A stretch of 30,086 bases of DNA from DATBAK01 sp036787815 (GCA_036787815.1 DAIQOP010000010.1:1-30086), one strand, 5' to 3'. Counted from the first letter of the stretch, positions 16,067-23,644 are shown. The notes: generated from the sequence alone by a model not told the origin. Made by a program: numbers and translations.

Positions 16067-16999
16067 ATGGGACTTCTCGACGGCAAGGTGGCGATCGTCA
16101 CGGGCGCCGGCAACGGTGTCGGGCGGGGCGAGGCGATCATGCTGGCCGACCACGGAGCCAAGGTCGTGGTGAACGACCTCGGTGGTTCGGTCACCGGTGA
16201 GGGCTCCGACAAGACCGCAGCCGAGACCGTCGTCGACGTGATCAAGAGCCGCGGCGGCGAGGCCGTCGCGAACTACGACGACGTCTCCGACCACGCCGCC
16301 GCGAAGAACATCATCGACACCGCGATCGAATCGTTCGGCCGGCTCGACGTGCTCGTGAACAACGCGGGCATCCTGCGCGACAAGATGATCTTCTCGATGG
16401 CCGAAGCCGACTTCGACGCCGTCATCGCCGTGCACCTCAAGGGCACGTGGAACACGATGCACCACGCGTCGGCGTACTGGCGCAGCGAGTCGAAGGAAGG
16501 CCGCCAGCCGCGCGCGTCGATCATCAACACGGTGTCGAGCGCGGGCCTCCAGGGCCAGGCCGGCCAGTCGAACTACGGCGCCGCCAAGGCCGGCATCGCG
16601 GCGATGACGATCATCGCCAGCCTCGAGCTCGGTCGCCTCGGCGTGCGCGCCAACTGCATCGGCCCGGGCGGCTTCACGCGCATGGTGGGTCAGGCCATGA
16701 AGGTCGAGCTCAAGAATCCGGAGGAGTACACGGAGTTCAACGCGATGAACCCGGGGAACTCGGCGGCGGGTGTCGTGTACCTCGCGTCCGACCTCGCGTT
16801 GCACGTCACCGGGCAGGTGCTGCGGGTCGTCGGCAACAACCTCTGCGTGTACCGACCCTGGGAGATGGGCGAGCAGTTCCTCGCGACCGACAAGGACGGC
16901 TCCCCGAAGCAGTGGGACCCGGTCGACATCGGGCGCATCCTCAACCGATACCACTTCCGGAGCGAGAACCCCGGTATCGACGCGCAGCGCCGCGGCTGA
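16067..16999 (+). CDS. SDR, probable 3-hydroxyacyl-CoA dehydrogenase
   Basis: 310 residues. TGAGNGVG at 12-19, VVVNDLGG after strand two, LVNNAGILRDKM, and catalytic Tyr170-xxx-Lys174 with the serine pair in NTVSSAG. As in the gene at 7495, the NDLG motif, the HLKGTWNTMHHASAYWR segment and the tail (QWDPVDIGRILNRY) resemble HSD17B4/MFE-2-type dehydrogenases acting on 3-hydroxyacyl-CoA. GGAG at 16054-16057 is 9 bases before the ATG. It is under the palindromic operator at 16025-16040 and is followed after 42 bases by the thiolase-fold gene at 17042. Hydroxyl oxidation and carbon-carbon cleavage are thus encoded side by side. Confidence 0.88.
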   Translation: MGLLDGKVAIVTGAGNGVGRGEAIMLADHGAKVVVNDLGGSVTGEGSDKTAAETVVDVIKSRGGEAVANYDDVSDHAAAKNIIDTAIESFGRLDVLVNNAGILRDKMIFSMAEADFDAVIAVHLKGTWNTMHHASAYWRSESKEGRQPRASIINTVSSAGLQGQAGQSNYGAAKAGIAAMTIIASLELGRLGVRANCIGPGGFTRMVGQAMKVELKNPEEYTEFNAMNPGNSAAGVVYLASDLALHVTGQVLRVVGNNLCVYRPWEMGEQFLATDKDGSPKQWDPVDIGRILNRYHFRSENPGIDAQRRG

Positions 17000-17041
17000 T
17001 CGACCGACGGAACCCCGAGACCGAGCACGAGGAGGAACCGA

Positions 17042-18184
17042 GTGGGTCGCCGGGTAGCGATCGTCGGTGCCGCGCTGTCCGACATCGGTCGCGTCGACAC
17101 CAAGACGCCCTTCGAGCTGCACTACCAGGCCGCGAGTCGCGCCATCGCCGACGCGGGTCTCACCAAGGCCGACATCGACGGCTTCGGCTCCAGCGGTATG
17201 GGCGTGCTCGCACCCGTCGAGGTCGCCGAGTACCTCGGCCTCCGCCCCACGTGGGCAGACGGCACCGGCGTGGGCGGCAGCACGTGGGAGTTCATGGTGG
17301 GCCACGCGGCCGCGGCGATCGCCGAGGGGCAGGCCGAGGTCGTGGTGTTGGTCTACGGCTCGACCGCGCGGGCCGACCTCAAAGCCCGCCGGCGCGGCGC
17401 CAACCTCTCGTTCGGCGCGCGCGGGCCGGTGCAGTTCGACGTCCCGTTCGGTCACAGCCTCATCTCGAAGTACGCGATGGCCGCACGCCGGCACATGCAC
17501 GAGTACGGCACGACCATCGAGCAGCTCGCCGAGATCGCGGTGTCGTCGCGCTACAACGCCTCGCTGAACCCCGAGGCGTACTACCAGAACCTCATCACCA
17601 TCGACGACGTGCAGAGCGCGCGCATGATGTCGGATCCGCTCACGAAGCTGCACTGCTGCATCCGCAGCGACGGTGGCGGCGCGGTGGTGCTCACCTCCGA
17701 GGAACGCGCACGCGATCTCCCGAAGCTCCCGGTCTGGGTTCTCGGGACCGGCGAGACGACCGACCACACGACGATGAGCGAATGGGAAGATTTCACCGTC
17801 TCCCCCGCCGTCCGCTCGGGGAAGCTCGCGTTCGAGCGTGCGGGCGTCGGCCCCTCCGACATCGATCTGTGCCAGATCTACGACGCGTTCACGCCCATGG
17901 TGTTGCTCACCTTCGAGGCGCTCGGCTTCTGCGGCAAGGGCGAGGGCGGCGCGTTCGTGGAAGACGGGAAGATGCGGGTGGGCGGCGCGCTCCCCACCAA
18001 CACCGACGGCGGCGGGCTCTCTCACTGCCACCCCGGCATGCGCGGCATGTTCCTGCTCGTCGAGGCGGTGCGGCAGCTGCGCCGCGAGGCCCACGGCCGC
18101 CAGGTCGAGAACGCGAGCCTCTGCTGCGTCCACGGCACCGGCGGCTGGTTCTCCTCTGCCAGCACGGTGATCCTGGGCGTCTGA
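17042..18184 (+). CDS. Thiolase-fold protein lacking nucleophilic Cys (Ltp2-like)
   Basis: 380 residues of the lipid-transfer/acetyl-CoA acetyltransferase-like family. GTG start with GGAGGA about 6 bases upstream. Where thiolases have the nucleophile cysteine, this protein reads GVGGSTWEF (Ser80), and the GHPxG histidine motif is also absent. Tyr280 in the CQIYDAFTPMVLLTFEALGF segment and the HGTGGWFSS C-terminus resemble Ltp2, the steroid side-chain retro-aldolase that uses tyrosines and pairs with a DUF35 protein. An aldolase-type cleavage is therefore plausible but unproven. A DUF35 partner is not present in this window. It is co-directional with the SDR at 16067, probably one operon. Confidence 0.82.
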   Translation: MGRRVAIVGAALSDIGRVDTKTPFELHYQAASRAIADAGLTKADIDGFGSSGMGVLAPVEVAEYLGLRPTWADGTGVGGSTWEFMVGHAAAAIAEGQAEVVVLVYGSTARADLKARRRGANLSFGARGPVQFDVPFGHSLISKYAMAARRHMHEYGTTIEQLAEIAVSSRYNASLNPEAYYQNLITIDDVQSARMMSDPLTKLHCCIRSDGGGAVVLTSEERARDLPKLPVWVLGTGETTDHTTMSEWEDFTVSPAVRSGKLAFERAGVGPSDIDLCQIYDAFTPMVLLTFEALGFCGKGEGGAFVEDGKMRVGGALPTNTDGGGLSHCHPGMRGMFLLVEAVRQLRREAHGRQVENASLCCVHGTGGWFSSASTVILGV

Positions 18185-18294
18185 GACCGCCCGAACGCGC
18201 TCGATCGCGCTACCCGACGCCTGGCACGGTCGCGTCGTCTCGGGAACACTGAGTATCCGTCCCATTCCACGGTGATGACAGAGGCAGGTAACGC

Positions 18295-19038
18295 GTGGCG
18301 AGTCTGGGTGTGGCCATCGTCCGTCAGTACCAGCGGGGCGTCGTGTTCCGGTTCGGCAAGGTCCGCAACGTCAGGGATCCGGGCATCCGCTTCATGATCC
18401 CGCTCGTCGACCGGATGCAGAAGGTCACGCTGCGCACCGTGACGATGCCGATCCAGTCGCAACAGATCATCACCAAGGACAGCGTCTCGATCGGCGTGGC
18501 CGCGGTCGCGTACTTCCGGCGGGTCGATCCGGTGAAGTCGATCGTCGAGATCGAGGACGTGGAGTCGGCGATCTACGAGATCGCTCAGACGACGGTTCGC
18601 AACGTCGTCGGTCGATCCACCCTCGACCACGTCCTGAGCGAGACCGAGACCCTCAACGAGTCGATCAAGGGGATCCTCGACGTCACGACGGAGCGCTGGG
18701 GTGTGCTGGTCCAACTCGTCGAGCTCAAGGACATCGAGTTGCCGGAGTCGATGAAGAGGGCGATGGCCCGCGAGGCCGAGGCGGAGCGGGAGAAGCGCGC
18801 CAAGATCATCGCGGCGGAAGGTGAGGCGCTGAGCGTCGGCAAGCTCGCCGAAGCGGCCGACGTGATCGACGCGCATCCCATCGCGCTCCAGTTGCGCAAC
18901 CTCCAGGTCCTGGCCGAGATCGCCGTCGAACGAAACTCGACGATCATCTTTCCGGCCCAGTTCCTCGACAGCATCCGCGCCGTGGCGCAGTTCGTCGAGA
19001 GTCAACGAGTGCCTCCCGCGCCGACCCGCGGAGGCTGA
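18295..19038 (+). CDS. SPFH/Band 7 (slipin/stomatin-like) protein without anchor
   Basis: 247 residues. The SPFH domain starts at once: VRQYQRGVVFRFGKV, DPGIRFMIPLVDRM, SQQIITKDSVSIGVAAVAYFRRVDP, and TTVRNVVGRSTLDHVL. It is followed by a coiled, charged segment (AREAEAEREKRAKIIAAEGE) and a C-terminal helix, as in bacterial slipins that oligomerise on membranes and scaffold lipid domains. Slipins usually have an N-terminal membrane segment of 20-30 residues; here only about 10 residues precede the domain, and an in-frame TAA at 18289-18291 excludes an upstream extension. The NfeD partner usually found beside slipins is not in the window. The GTG start is preceded by GGCAGG. Confidence 0.87.
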   Translation: MASLGVAIVRQYQRGVVFRFGKVRNVRDPGIRFMIPLVDRMQKVTLRTVTMPIQSQQIITKDSVSIGVAAVAYFRRVDPVKSIVEIEDVESAIYEIAQTTVRNVVGRSTLDHVLSETETLNESIKGILDVTTERWGVLVQLVELKDIELPESMKRAMAREAEAEREKRAKIIAAEGEALSVGKLAEAADVIDAHPIALQLRNLQVLAEIAVERNSTIIFPAQFLDSIRAVAQFVESQRVPPAPTRGG

Positions 19039-19057
19039 GCGCGCCGGCGGCTCAGCC
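19033..19057. terminator. Bidirectional hairpin built from two opposing stop codons
   Basis: GGCTGAG (19033-19039) and CTCAGCC (19051-19057) are perfect 7-base complements with an 11-base loop. The TGA of the SPFH gene and the TGA of the minus TetR gene are in the arms, and both genes end Gly-stop. It has the same core arms as the hairpin at 13538-13555. Confidence 0.55.
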
Positions 19058-19783
19058 GGTGAGCACGGGGGCCGCGAAGAAGCCGCGGTGGAGCACGCTG
19101 GTGAGCGTGTCGAGCATCACGTCGTCGTCGAAGTCGAGGTTGCGCGACACGCGGAAGTAGGCGAAGCGCTCGAGCAACGCCATGAGCGCGGCGACCGGCG
19201 CCTCGCCTCCGTTCGCGCCCGCGGCGCGCATCTTCTGGCCGAGCGCCGAGGCGATCGCGGTGAACGCTCCGACACCGAGCCGGTTCACCTGCCGATCGTC
19301 GACGTGGTCTTCCATCCACGCGCGGATGACCGGTCCGTAGCGCGCGTAGGTGGAGAGGAAGTCGTCGAGGAAGCGGCGGAGCTCCTGCCAGCCGGCCTCG
19401 TCGGGCCCCACGTCGCCGAGGGTCGTGGCGAGCGCCTCGAGGTGCTCCGAGCACTGCACCGCGAGCGTGCGGAGGAGATCCTCCTTGCTCGAGAAGTAGA
19501 GGTAGAACGTGCCGTGCGAGGCCCGGGCCGTCCGCACGATGTCGTCGACGCGCGCGGCGTGGAACCCCCGCTCCGCGAACACGCGCATGCCCGCGTCGAG
19601 CAGCTTCGCCATGGTCTTGCGACCCTGTGCCCGCAGCGCCCGCCCCTGCGTGCTCGATCCGCGCGCCGTCGTGGTGCCCGGGCTCGCGGCCGCCGACGCG
19701 TCCGCGCCGCGGCGGGCCTTGGCGGTTCGGGGGCCACTCGCCTTCGACTTGTACGCTTCGGCCACCGGTAGCCCACTCCCCAT
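19052..19783 (-). CDS. TetR/AcrR-family regulator
   Basis: 243 residues from ATG 19783 (237 from GTG 19765). The helix-turn-helix is clear: LLDAGMRVFAERGFHAARVDDIVRTARASHGTFYLYFSSKEDLL, beginning about residue 60. The unusually long basic/Ala-rich lead before it is common in actinobacterial members and may be partly untranslated. The C-terminal helical domain would bind a ligand, probably an acyl-CoA or aromatic compound by context. It diverges from the acyl-CoA ligase at 19802 with only 18 bases between start codons, so it probably regulates that promoter and itself. It is the only TetR in the window and a candidate binder of the TGAC-type palindromes, though no full copy lies at its own promoter. 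Confidence 0.88.
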   Translation of the reverse strand: MGSGLPVAEAYKSKASGPRTAKARRGADASAAASPGTTTARGSSTQGRALRAQGRKTMAKLLDAGMRVFAERGFHAARVDDIVRTARASHGTFYLYFSSKEDLLRTLAVQCSEHLEALATTLGDVGPDEAGWQELRRFLDDFLSTYARYGPVIRAWMEDHVDDRQVNRLGVGAFTAIASALGQKMRAAGANGGEAPVAALMALLERFAYFRVSRNLDFDDDVMLDTLTSVLHRGFFAAPVLTG

Positions 19784-19801
19784 TTGACCGAAAGGCGACT
19801 G

Positions 19802-21283
19802 ATGCTTCCGGCGACGACCGCCGAGGCCGCCCGGCGTTTCGCTGAGCGTATCGCCTACGTGAGCGACGACGGCCGGACGCTCACCTACGCCGACCTCGAC
19901 CGTATCTCCGACGAGGTCGCCGTCGGCCTGGCCCGCCGGGGAGTCGGCGAAGGCTCGGTCGTCGCGCTCGTGCTGCCGCCCGGTCCGGAGTACCTGCTCG
20001 CGTACCTCGCGGCCGCGAAGCTCGGCGCGATCACCGCGGGTGTGAACGACCGTCTCTCCACACGCGAGCGCGACGCCGTGCTGGCGCAGGCCGCGCCGAC
20101 GCTCGTGATCACCGCACCCGGGTTCGCGCGCGGCACGCACGAGACCGTCGAGGTTCCCGTGGGCGACGCCGCCGACGCCCGGCTCGCCCCCTTGCGCGTC
20201 GAAGGCGCCTCACCGCCCCCGCTCCCCGACGATCCCGATCGCCCCGTCGCGATCATCTTCACCTCGGGCACGACCGGCCTGCCGAAGGGGGCGCTCTACG
20301 GCAACCGCCAGCTCGCGTTCATCACCCGCACCGACGTCGGCGACGCCTGGGACGGCGGCGGGCGCTCGTTCAGCGGCACGTCGTTCGCGCACCTGGGATT
20401 CATGACGAAGCTGCCGGGCAACCTCCGGCGCGGCGGCACCACCTTCATCATGCAGCGGTGGCGCGCCGACGACGCGCTCGCGCTGCTCAGCCGCGAGCGC
20501 ATGACGACGGTCGCGGGCGTGCCGTCGCAGATCGCGCTCATGCTGCGCCGCCCCGACTTCGATTCGTACGACCTCGACGCCGTCGGCTTCATCATCGTCG
20601 GCGGCGGGCCGGTCACGCCCGGCCTGGCCGACGAGGCGCGCACGCGCTTCGGCGCCCGTCTCGCGACCCGCTACTCGTGTACCGAGGCCGGCATCGGGCT
20701 CGGTACCGCGTTCGACGCGCCCGACGAGGACGCGATCGTGAGCGTCGGCCGCCCGCACGCGAGCGTCGAGCTCGCGGTGCTCGACACCGACGACCGGCCG
20801 GTCGCGGCGGGAGAGATCGGCGAGGTGTGTCTGCGCTCCGACGCGGTGATGTCGGGCTACTGGCGCGACCCGGAAGCCACGCGTGGCGCGTTCACGGCCG
20901 ACGGGTTCGTGCGTACCGGCGACCTCGGATGGGTCGACGACGTCGGCCGACTCCGGCTCGTCGGCCGGAGCAAGGAGATGTACGTGCGCGGCGGCTACAA
21001 CGTGTACCCGGTCGAGGTGGAGGGCGTGCTGTCGAGCCACCCCGGCGTGGCCGCCGTCGCGATCGTTCCCCGGGCCGATCCGGTGATGGGCGAGATCGGC
21101 GTGGCCGTGGTCGTGCCCCGCGACCCAGGCGCGCCGCCGACGCTCGCGGAGCTGCGCGACCTCGGCGGTGCGCAGCTCGCGACCTACAAGCTGCCCGAGC
21201 AGCTCCGACTCACGGGCGCGCTCCCGCTCACCGCCGCGGAGAAGATCGACCGGGCCGCGCTGGCCCGCGAGGTCGAGGCGTGA
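19802..21283 (+). CDS. Acyl-CoA ligase (AMP-forming, FadD-like)
   Basis: 493 residues of the ANL superfamily. IIFTSGTTGLPKG near 150, YSCTEAG near 290, FVRTGDLGW near 368, GRSKEMYVRGGYNVYP near 392, and the catalytic lysine in TAAEKIDRAAL near 480. ATG 19802 is preceded by AAAGG with a 7-base spacer; a TTG at 19784 would add six residues. It activates a carboxylate to acyl-CoA. The short adenylation N-terminus and the RSKEMYVRGGYNVYP hinge resemble long/medium-chain and cyclic-acid ligases alike. It is divergent from the TetR gene. The dehydrogenase at 21354 lies 70 bases downstream but has its own promoter-operator, so it may be independently controlled. Confidence 0.92.
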   Translation: MLPATTAEAARRFAERIAYVSDDGRTLTYADLDRISDEVAVGLARRGVGEGSVVALVLPPGPEYLLAYLAAAKLGAITAGVNDRLSTRERDAVLAQAAPTLVITAPGFARGTHETVEVPVGDAADARLAPLRVEGASPPPLPDDPDRPVAIIFTSGTTGLPKGALYGNRQLAFITRTDVGDAWDGGGRSFSGTSFAHLGFMTKLPGNLRRGGTTFIMQRWRADDALALLSRERMTTVAGVPSQIALMLRRPDFDSYDLDAVGFIIVGGGPVTPGLADEARTRFGARLATRYSCTEAGIGLGTAFDAPDEDAIVSVGRPHASVELAVLDTDDRPVAAGEIGEVCLRSDAVMSGYWRDPEATRGAFTADGFVRTGDLGWVDDVGRLRLVGRSKEMYVRGGYNVYPVEVEGVLSSHPGVAAVAIVPRADPVMGEIGVAVVVPRDPGAPPTLAELRDLGGAQLATYKLPEQLRLTGALPLTAAEKIDRAALAREVEA

Positions 21284-21315
21284 CCCCGGGCCCGGAGCGC
21301 CTCGGCCGCAACCGG

Positions 21316-21335
21316 TAACCTGACGCCCCCGTCAG
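21316..21335. promoter_or_regulatory. TGAC-type operator overlapping a -10 box (copy 2)
   Basis: TAACCT (21316-21321) is followed with a 2-base overlap by the perfect palindrome CTGACG-CCCC-CGTCAG (21320-21335). The geometry is the same as in the copy at 16021-16040. It lies 19 bases before the GTG of the acyl-CoA dehydrogenase at 21354. Binding here would cover the -10 box and the start of transcription, which implies repression. Confidence 0.72.
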
Positions 21336-21353
21336 CAACCAGGGACTGTTCGC

Positions 21354-22481
21354 GTGGAGCTCGAGTTCAGCACCGACCAGGAGGAGCTGCGCGACAGCAT
21401 CCGCGCCGTGCTCGCCAAGGAGAGCCCCGTCGGGCTGGCCCGCTCGATCGTGGAGACCGGGCGCACGCCCGACGACCTCTGGGCGACCATGACCGAGCTC
21501 GGGTGGCCCGCCCTCACGGTTCCCGACGAGCACGGTGGCATCGGGCTCGGCCCGATCGAGGCCGCCATCCTCGCCGAGGAGCTCGGCCGGGTCATCGCCC
21601 CGGGGCCGTTGCTCCCGACGGTCACCCAGTACGTGCCGCTCGTGCGCGAGACCGCGACCACCGAGCAGCAGGCGCGCTTCCTCGGCGCCGTCGCGCGCGG
21701 TGAGGTGCGGGGCGCGCTCGCGCTGGCCGAAGCGACCGGCAGCTACGAGCCGGCCGACGTGGAGGCCACCGCGACCCCCGACGGCGACGCGCTCGTGCTC
21801 GCGGGCACGAAGCGTTTCGTGATGGAAGCCGCCGCGGCCGACGAGATCGCGGTGGTGGTCCGCCTCGCGGGCAGCACCGGCGATGCGGGCGTCACCGCGG
21901 TGGTGGTGCCCGCCGGAGCGGCCGACGTGCGCGCCATCCGGACGCTCGACGGCAGCCGCACCGTGGCCGACGTCGTGCTCGACGGCGTGCGCGTCGCACC
22001 CGACCGCGTCCTCGGCACGGCCGGAGCCGCCGCCGAGGGCGTGCGGCGCGCGGTCGAGGTGGCCGCGGTGTCGATCGGGCTCGAGACCGTCGGCACCTGC
22101 CAGACGATCTTCGACATCACCCTCGACTACGCGAAGAACCGCCGGCAGTTCGGCGTCCCCATCGGCTCGTTCCAGGCCATCAAGCACAAGTTCGCCGACA
22201 TGCTCGTCGCCCTCGAACGGGCCCGCGCCACCGGCTACTTCGCGGCGCTCACCATCGCCGACGATGACGACCGCCGCACGCTCGCGGCCGCCGTGGCGAA
22301 GGCCGCGGCCGGCGACTGCCAGCGGCTCCTCGGCAAGGAAGGCATCCAGATCCACGGTGGCATCGGCTACACGTGGGAGCACGACATGCACCTCTACGTG
22401 AAGCGTGCGAAGTCGAACGACGGATTCTTCGGCGCGACCGCGTGGCACCGTTCGCGGATCGCCTCACTGCTCGGGATCTAG
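21354..22481 (+). CDS. Acyl-CoA dehydrogenase, short partner-type subunit
   Basis: 375 residues from GTG 21354, with AGGGA about 8 bases upstream. Features are the start MELEFSTDQEELRDSIRAVLAKE, LTVPDEHGGIGLGPIEAAILAEELGR, the FAD-contact NRRQFGVPIGSFQAIKHKFAD, and HGGIGYTWEHDMHLYVKR. The SEPxAGSD signature and the SERG/HERG glutamate of catalytic subunits are absent, so this is the FadE27/28-like type expected to need a catalytic partner. None is adjacent; the unpaired catalytic-type subunit at 10099 is a candidate. The TAG stop at 22479-22481 contains the target of an IS630 insertion: T and A are host bases and G is the first base of the element, yet the protein is unchanged. Confidence 0.9.
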   Translation: MELEFSTDQEELRDSIRAVLAKESPVGLARSIVETGRTPDDLWATMTELGWPALTVPDEHGGIGLGPIEAAILAEELGRVIAPGPLLPTVTQYVPLVRETATTEQQARFLGAVARGEVRGALALAEATGSYEPADVEATATPDGDALVLAGTKRFVMEAAAADEIAVVVRLAGSTGDAGVTAVVVPAGAADVRAIRTLDGSRTVADVVLDGVRVAPDRVLGTAGAAAEGVRRAVEVAAVSIGLETVGTCQTIFDITLDYAKNRRQFGVPIGSFQAIKHKFADMLVALERARATGYFAALTIADDDDRRTLAAAVAKAAAGDCQRLLGKEGIQIHGGIGYTWEHDMHLYVKRAKSNDGFFGATAWHRSRIASLLGI

Positions 22482-23590
22482 TGGTGTGTCGCGGATTTGG
22501 TCTGGTGAGTGAGGGCGGCGCGTCCTCGCTTGACCTTCTTGACGATGGTCTTGGCCGGGGTGTGCCAGACGAAGGGTTGCGGGTCGTCGTTCCAGTGAGC
22601 GGTCCAGAGATCGATCGCTTCGGTGAGCGCGGCGACACTGTCGAAGCTGCCGTTGCGGAGGCGACGGTTCGTGAGCTGTGCAAACCATCCCTCGACAAGG
22701 TTCAACCACGACGAGCTCGTCGGCGTGAAATGCAGATGCCAACGGGCTCGCTTGGGATCGGCGAGCCAGTCACGCACGGGTGGCGCCTTGTGTGCGGAGA
22801 GGTTGTCGAGCACGACATGCACTTCGAGGTCTTTCGGGACGTGCAGGTCGATCCACTTGAAAAACGCGAGTACGTCGGTGCTCGCATGCGTCTTGCGGGT
22901 CCGGTGCAGCACTTCACCCGTCGCGATGTTCAATGCTGCGAACAAGTCGATCGTCCCGTTGCGTTTGTAGTCATGGGTCATCGTTCGAGCCCGGCCAGGT
23001 TTGATCGGCAGCGACGGCTGCGTGCGATCCAGCGCCTGACACTGGGTCTTTTCGTCGAAGCTGAACACGACCGCGCGTTCGGGCGGGTTCATGTAGAGGC
23101 CGACCACGTCCACGAGCTTCGCCTCGAACTTCGGGTCGTTCGACAGTTTGAACGTCTCGCGACGCCACGGCCGCAGACCTCGCGCCTGCCAGATCCGCTG
23201 CACCGTGTCCTTCCCGACTCCGTGCTGCTCACCCATCGTGCGGCACGACCACTCCGTCGCCCCGTCATCGGGAACCGTGTGCAGCGTGTCATCGACAATC
23301 GCGTCGATCGTCGCTTGATCGATCTCGGGTTTCCGGCCCCGACCCGGCGCGATCGTGCCGACCGCGTCGACGCCACCCACCTCAAACTTGCGCCGCCAGG
23401 CCCGCACCGTGTCCGGGTTCGTCGCGCACTCCCGAGCGATCTGCTCGTTCGCAACCCCGTCCGCAGCGAGCAACAACGCAGACGCCTGCACGACCACTCG
23501 ATGCGCCAACACCGTCGAACACGCCATCCGTTCCAACGCACGACGCTGCGCACGCGTGACCTTCAACGGAGCAGCAACAACAATCGGCAT
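22478..23590 (-). CDS. IS630-family DDE transposase
   Basis: 370 residues in one frame with no programmed frameshift. The N-terminal helix-turn-helix region (about 15-80) includes the EQIARECATNPDTVRAWRRKF segment; a second, Arg-rich linker GRGRKPEI follows. The DDE catalytic triad is Asp179 (FSFDEKTQ), Asp262 (VVLDNLSAHK) and Glu300 (SSSWLNLVEGWF), the usual IS630/Tc1-mariner-like set, so the enzyme looks intact. ATG at 23590. The frame runs through the left terminal repeat, and its TAG stop is made from the target TA plus the host base C22478. It is encoded head-on to the dehydrogenase, with the two stop codons overlapping. Confidence 0.93.
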   Translation of the reverse strand: MPIVVAAPLKVTRAQRRALERMACSTVLAHRVVVQASALLLAADGVANEQIARECATNPDTVRAWRRKFEVGGVDAVGTIAPGRGRKPEIDQATIDAIVDDTLHTVPDDGATEWSCRTMGEQHGVGKDTVQRIWQARGLRPWRRETFKLSNDPKFEAKLVDVVGLYMNPPERAVVFSFDEKTQCQALDRTQPSLPIKPGRARTMTHDYKRNGTIDLFAALNIATGEVLHRTRKTHASTDVLAFFKWIDLHVPKDLEVHVVLDNLSAHKAPPVRDWLADPKRARWHLHFTPTSSSWLNLVEGWFAQLTNRRLRNGSFDSVAALTEAIDLWTAHWNDDPQPFVWHTPAKTIVKKVKRGRAALTHQTKSATHH

Positions 23591-23632
23591 ACGCCCAGAC
23601 TAACCCACCACCTCAATTCAGCGACGGACCAC
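22481..23632 (-). mobile_element. IS630-family insertion sequence, complete (1152 bp)
   Basis: The ends are imperfect inverted repeats, GTGGTGTGTCGCGGATTTG on the left (22481-22499) against GTGGTCCGTCGCTGAATTG read inward from the right (23632-23614), 15 of 19 matching. Each end is flanked by TA (22479-22480 and 23633-23634), the duplicated dinucleotide target of this family. Both junctions read CTAG, the target IS630 is known to prefer. One intact transposase fills the element on the minus strand, so it may still be active. Removing the element and one TA restores ATC-TAG-GAA, the original end of the dehydrogenase gene. Confidence 0.88.
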
Positions 23633-23644
23633 TAGGAACCTCCG

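Noticed and set aside
16037..18265. A 742-codon open frame on the minus strand opposite the SDR and thiolase-fold genes
   Set aside because: Arg/His/Asp-rich low-complexity translation typical of the antisense of GC-rich genes; the plus strand has clear family motifs.
22481..23632. The insertion element as a gene-disrupting event
   Set aside because: The dehydrogenase frame and stop codon are intact and the neighbouring membrane gene is complete; only the intergenic spacing changed.
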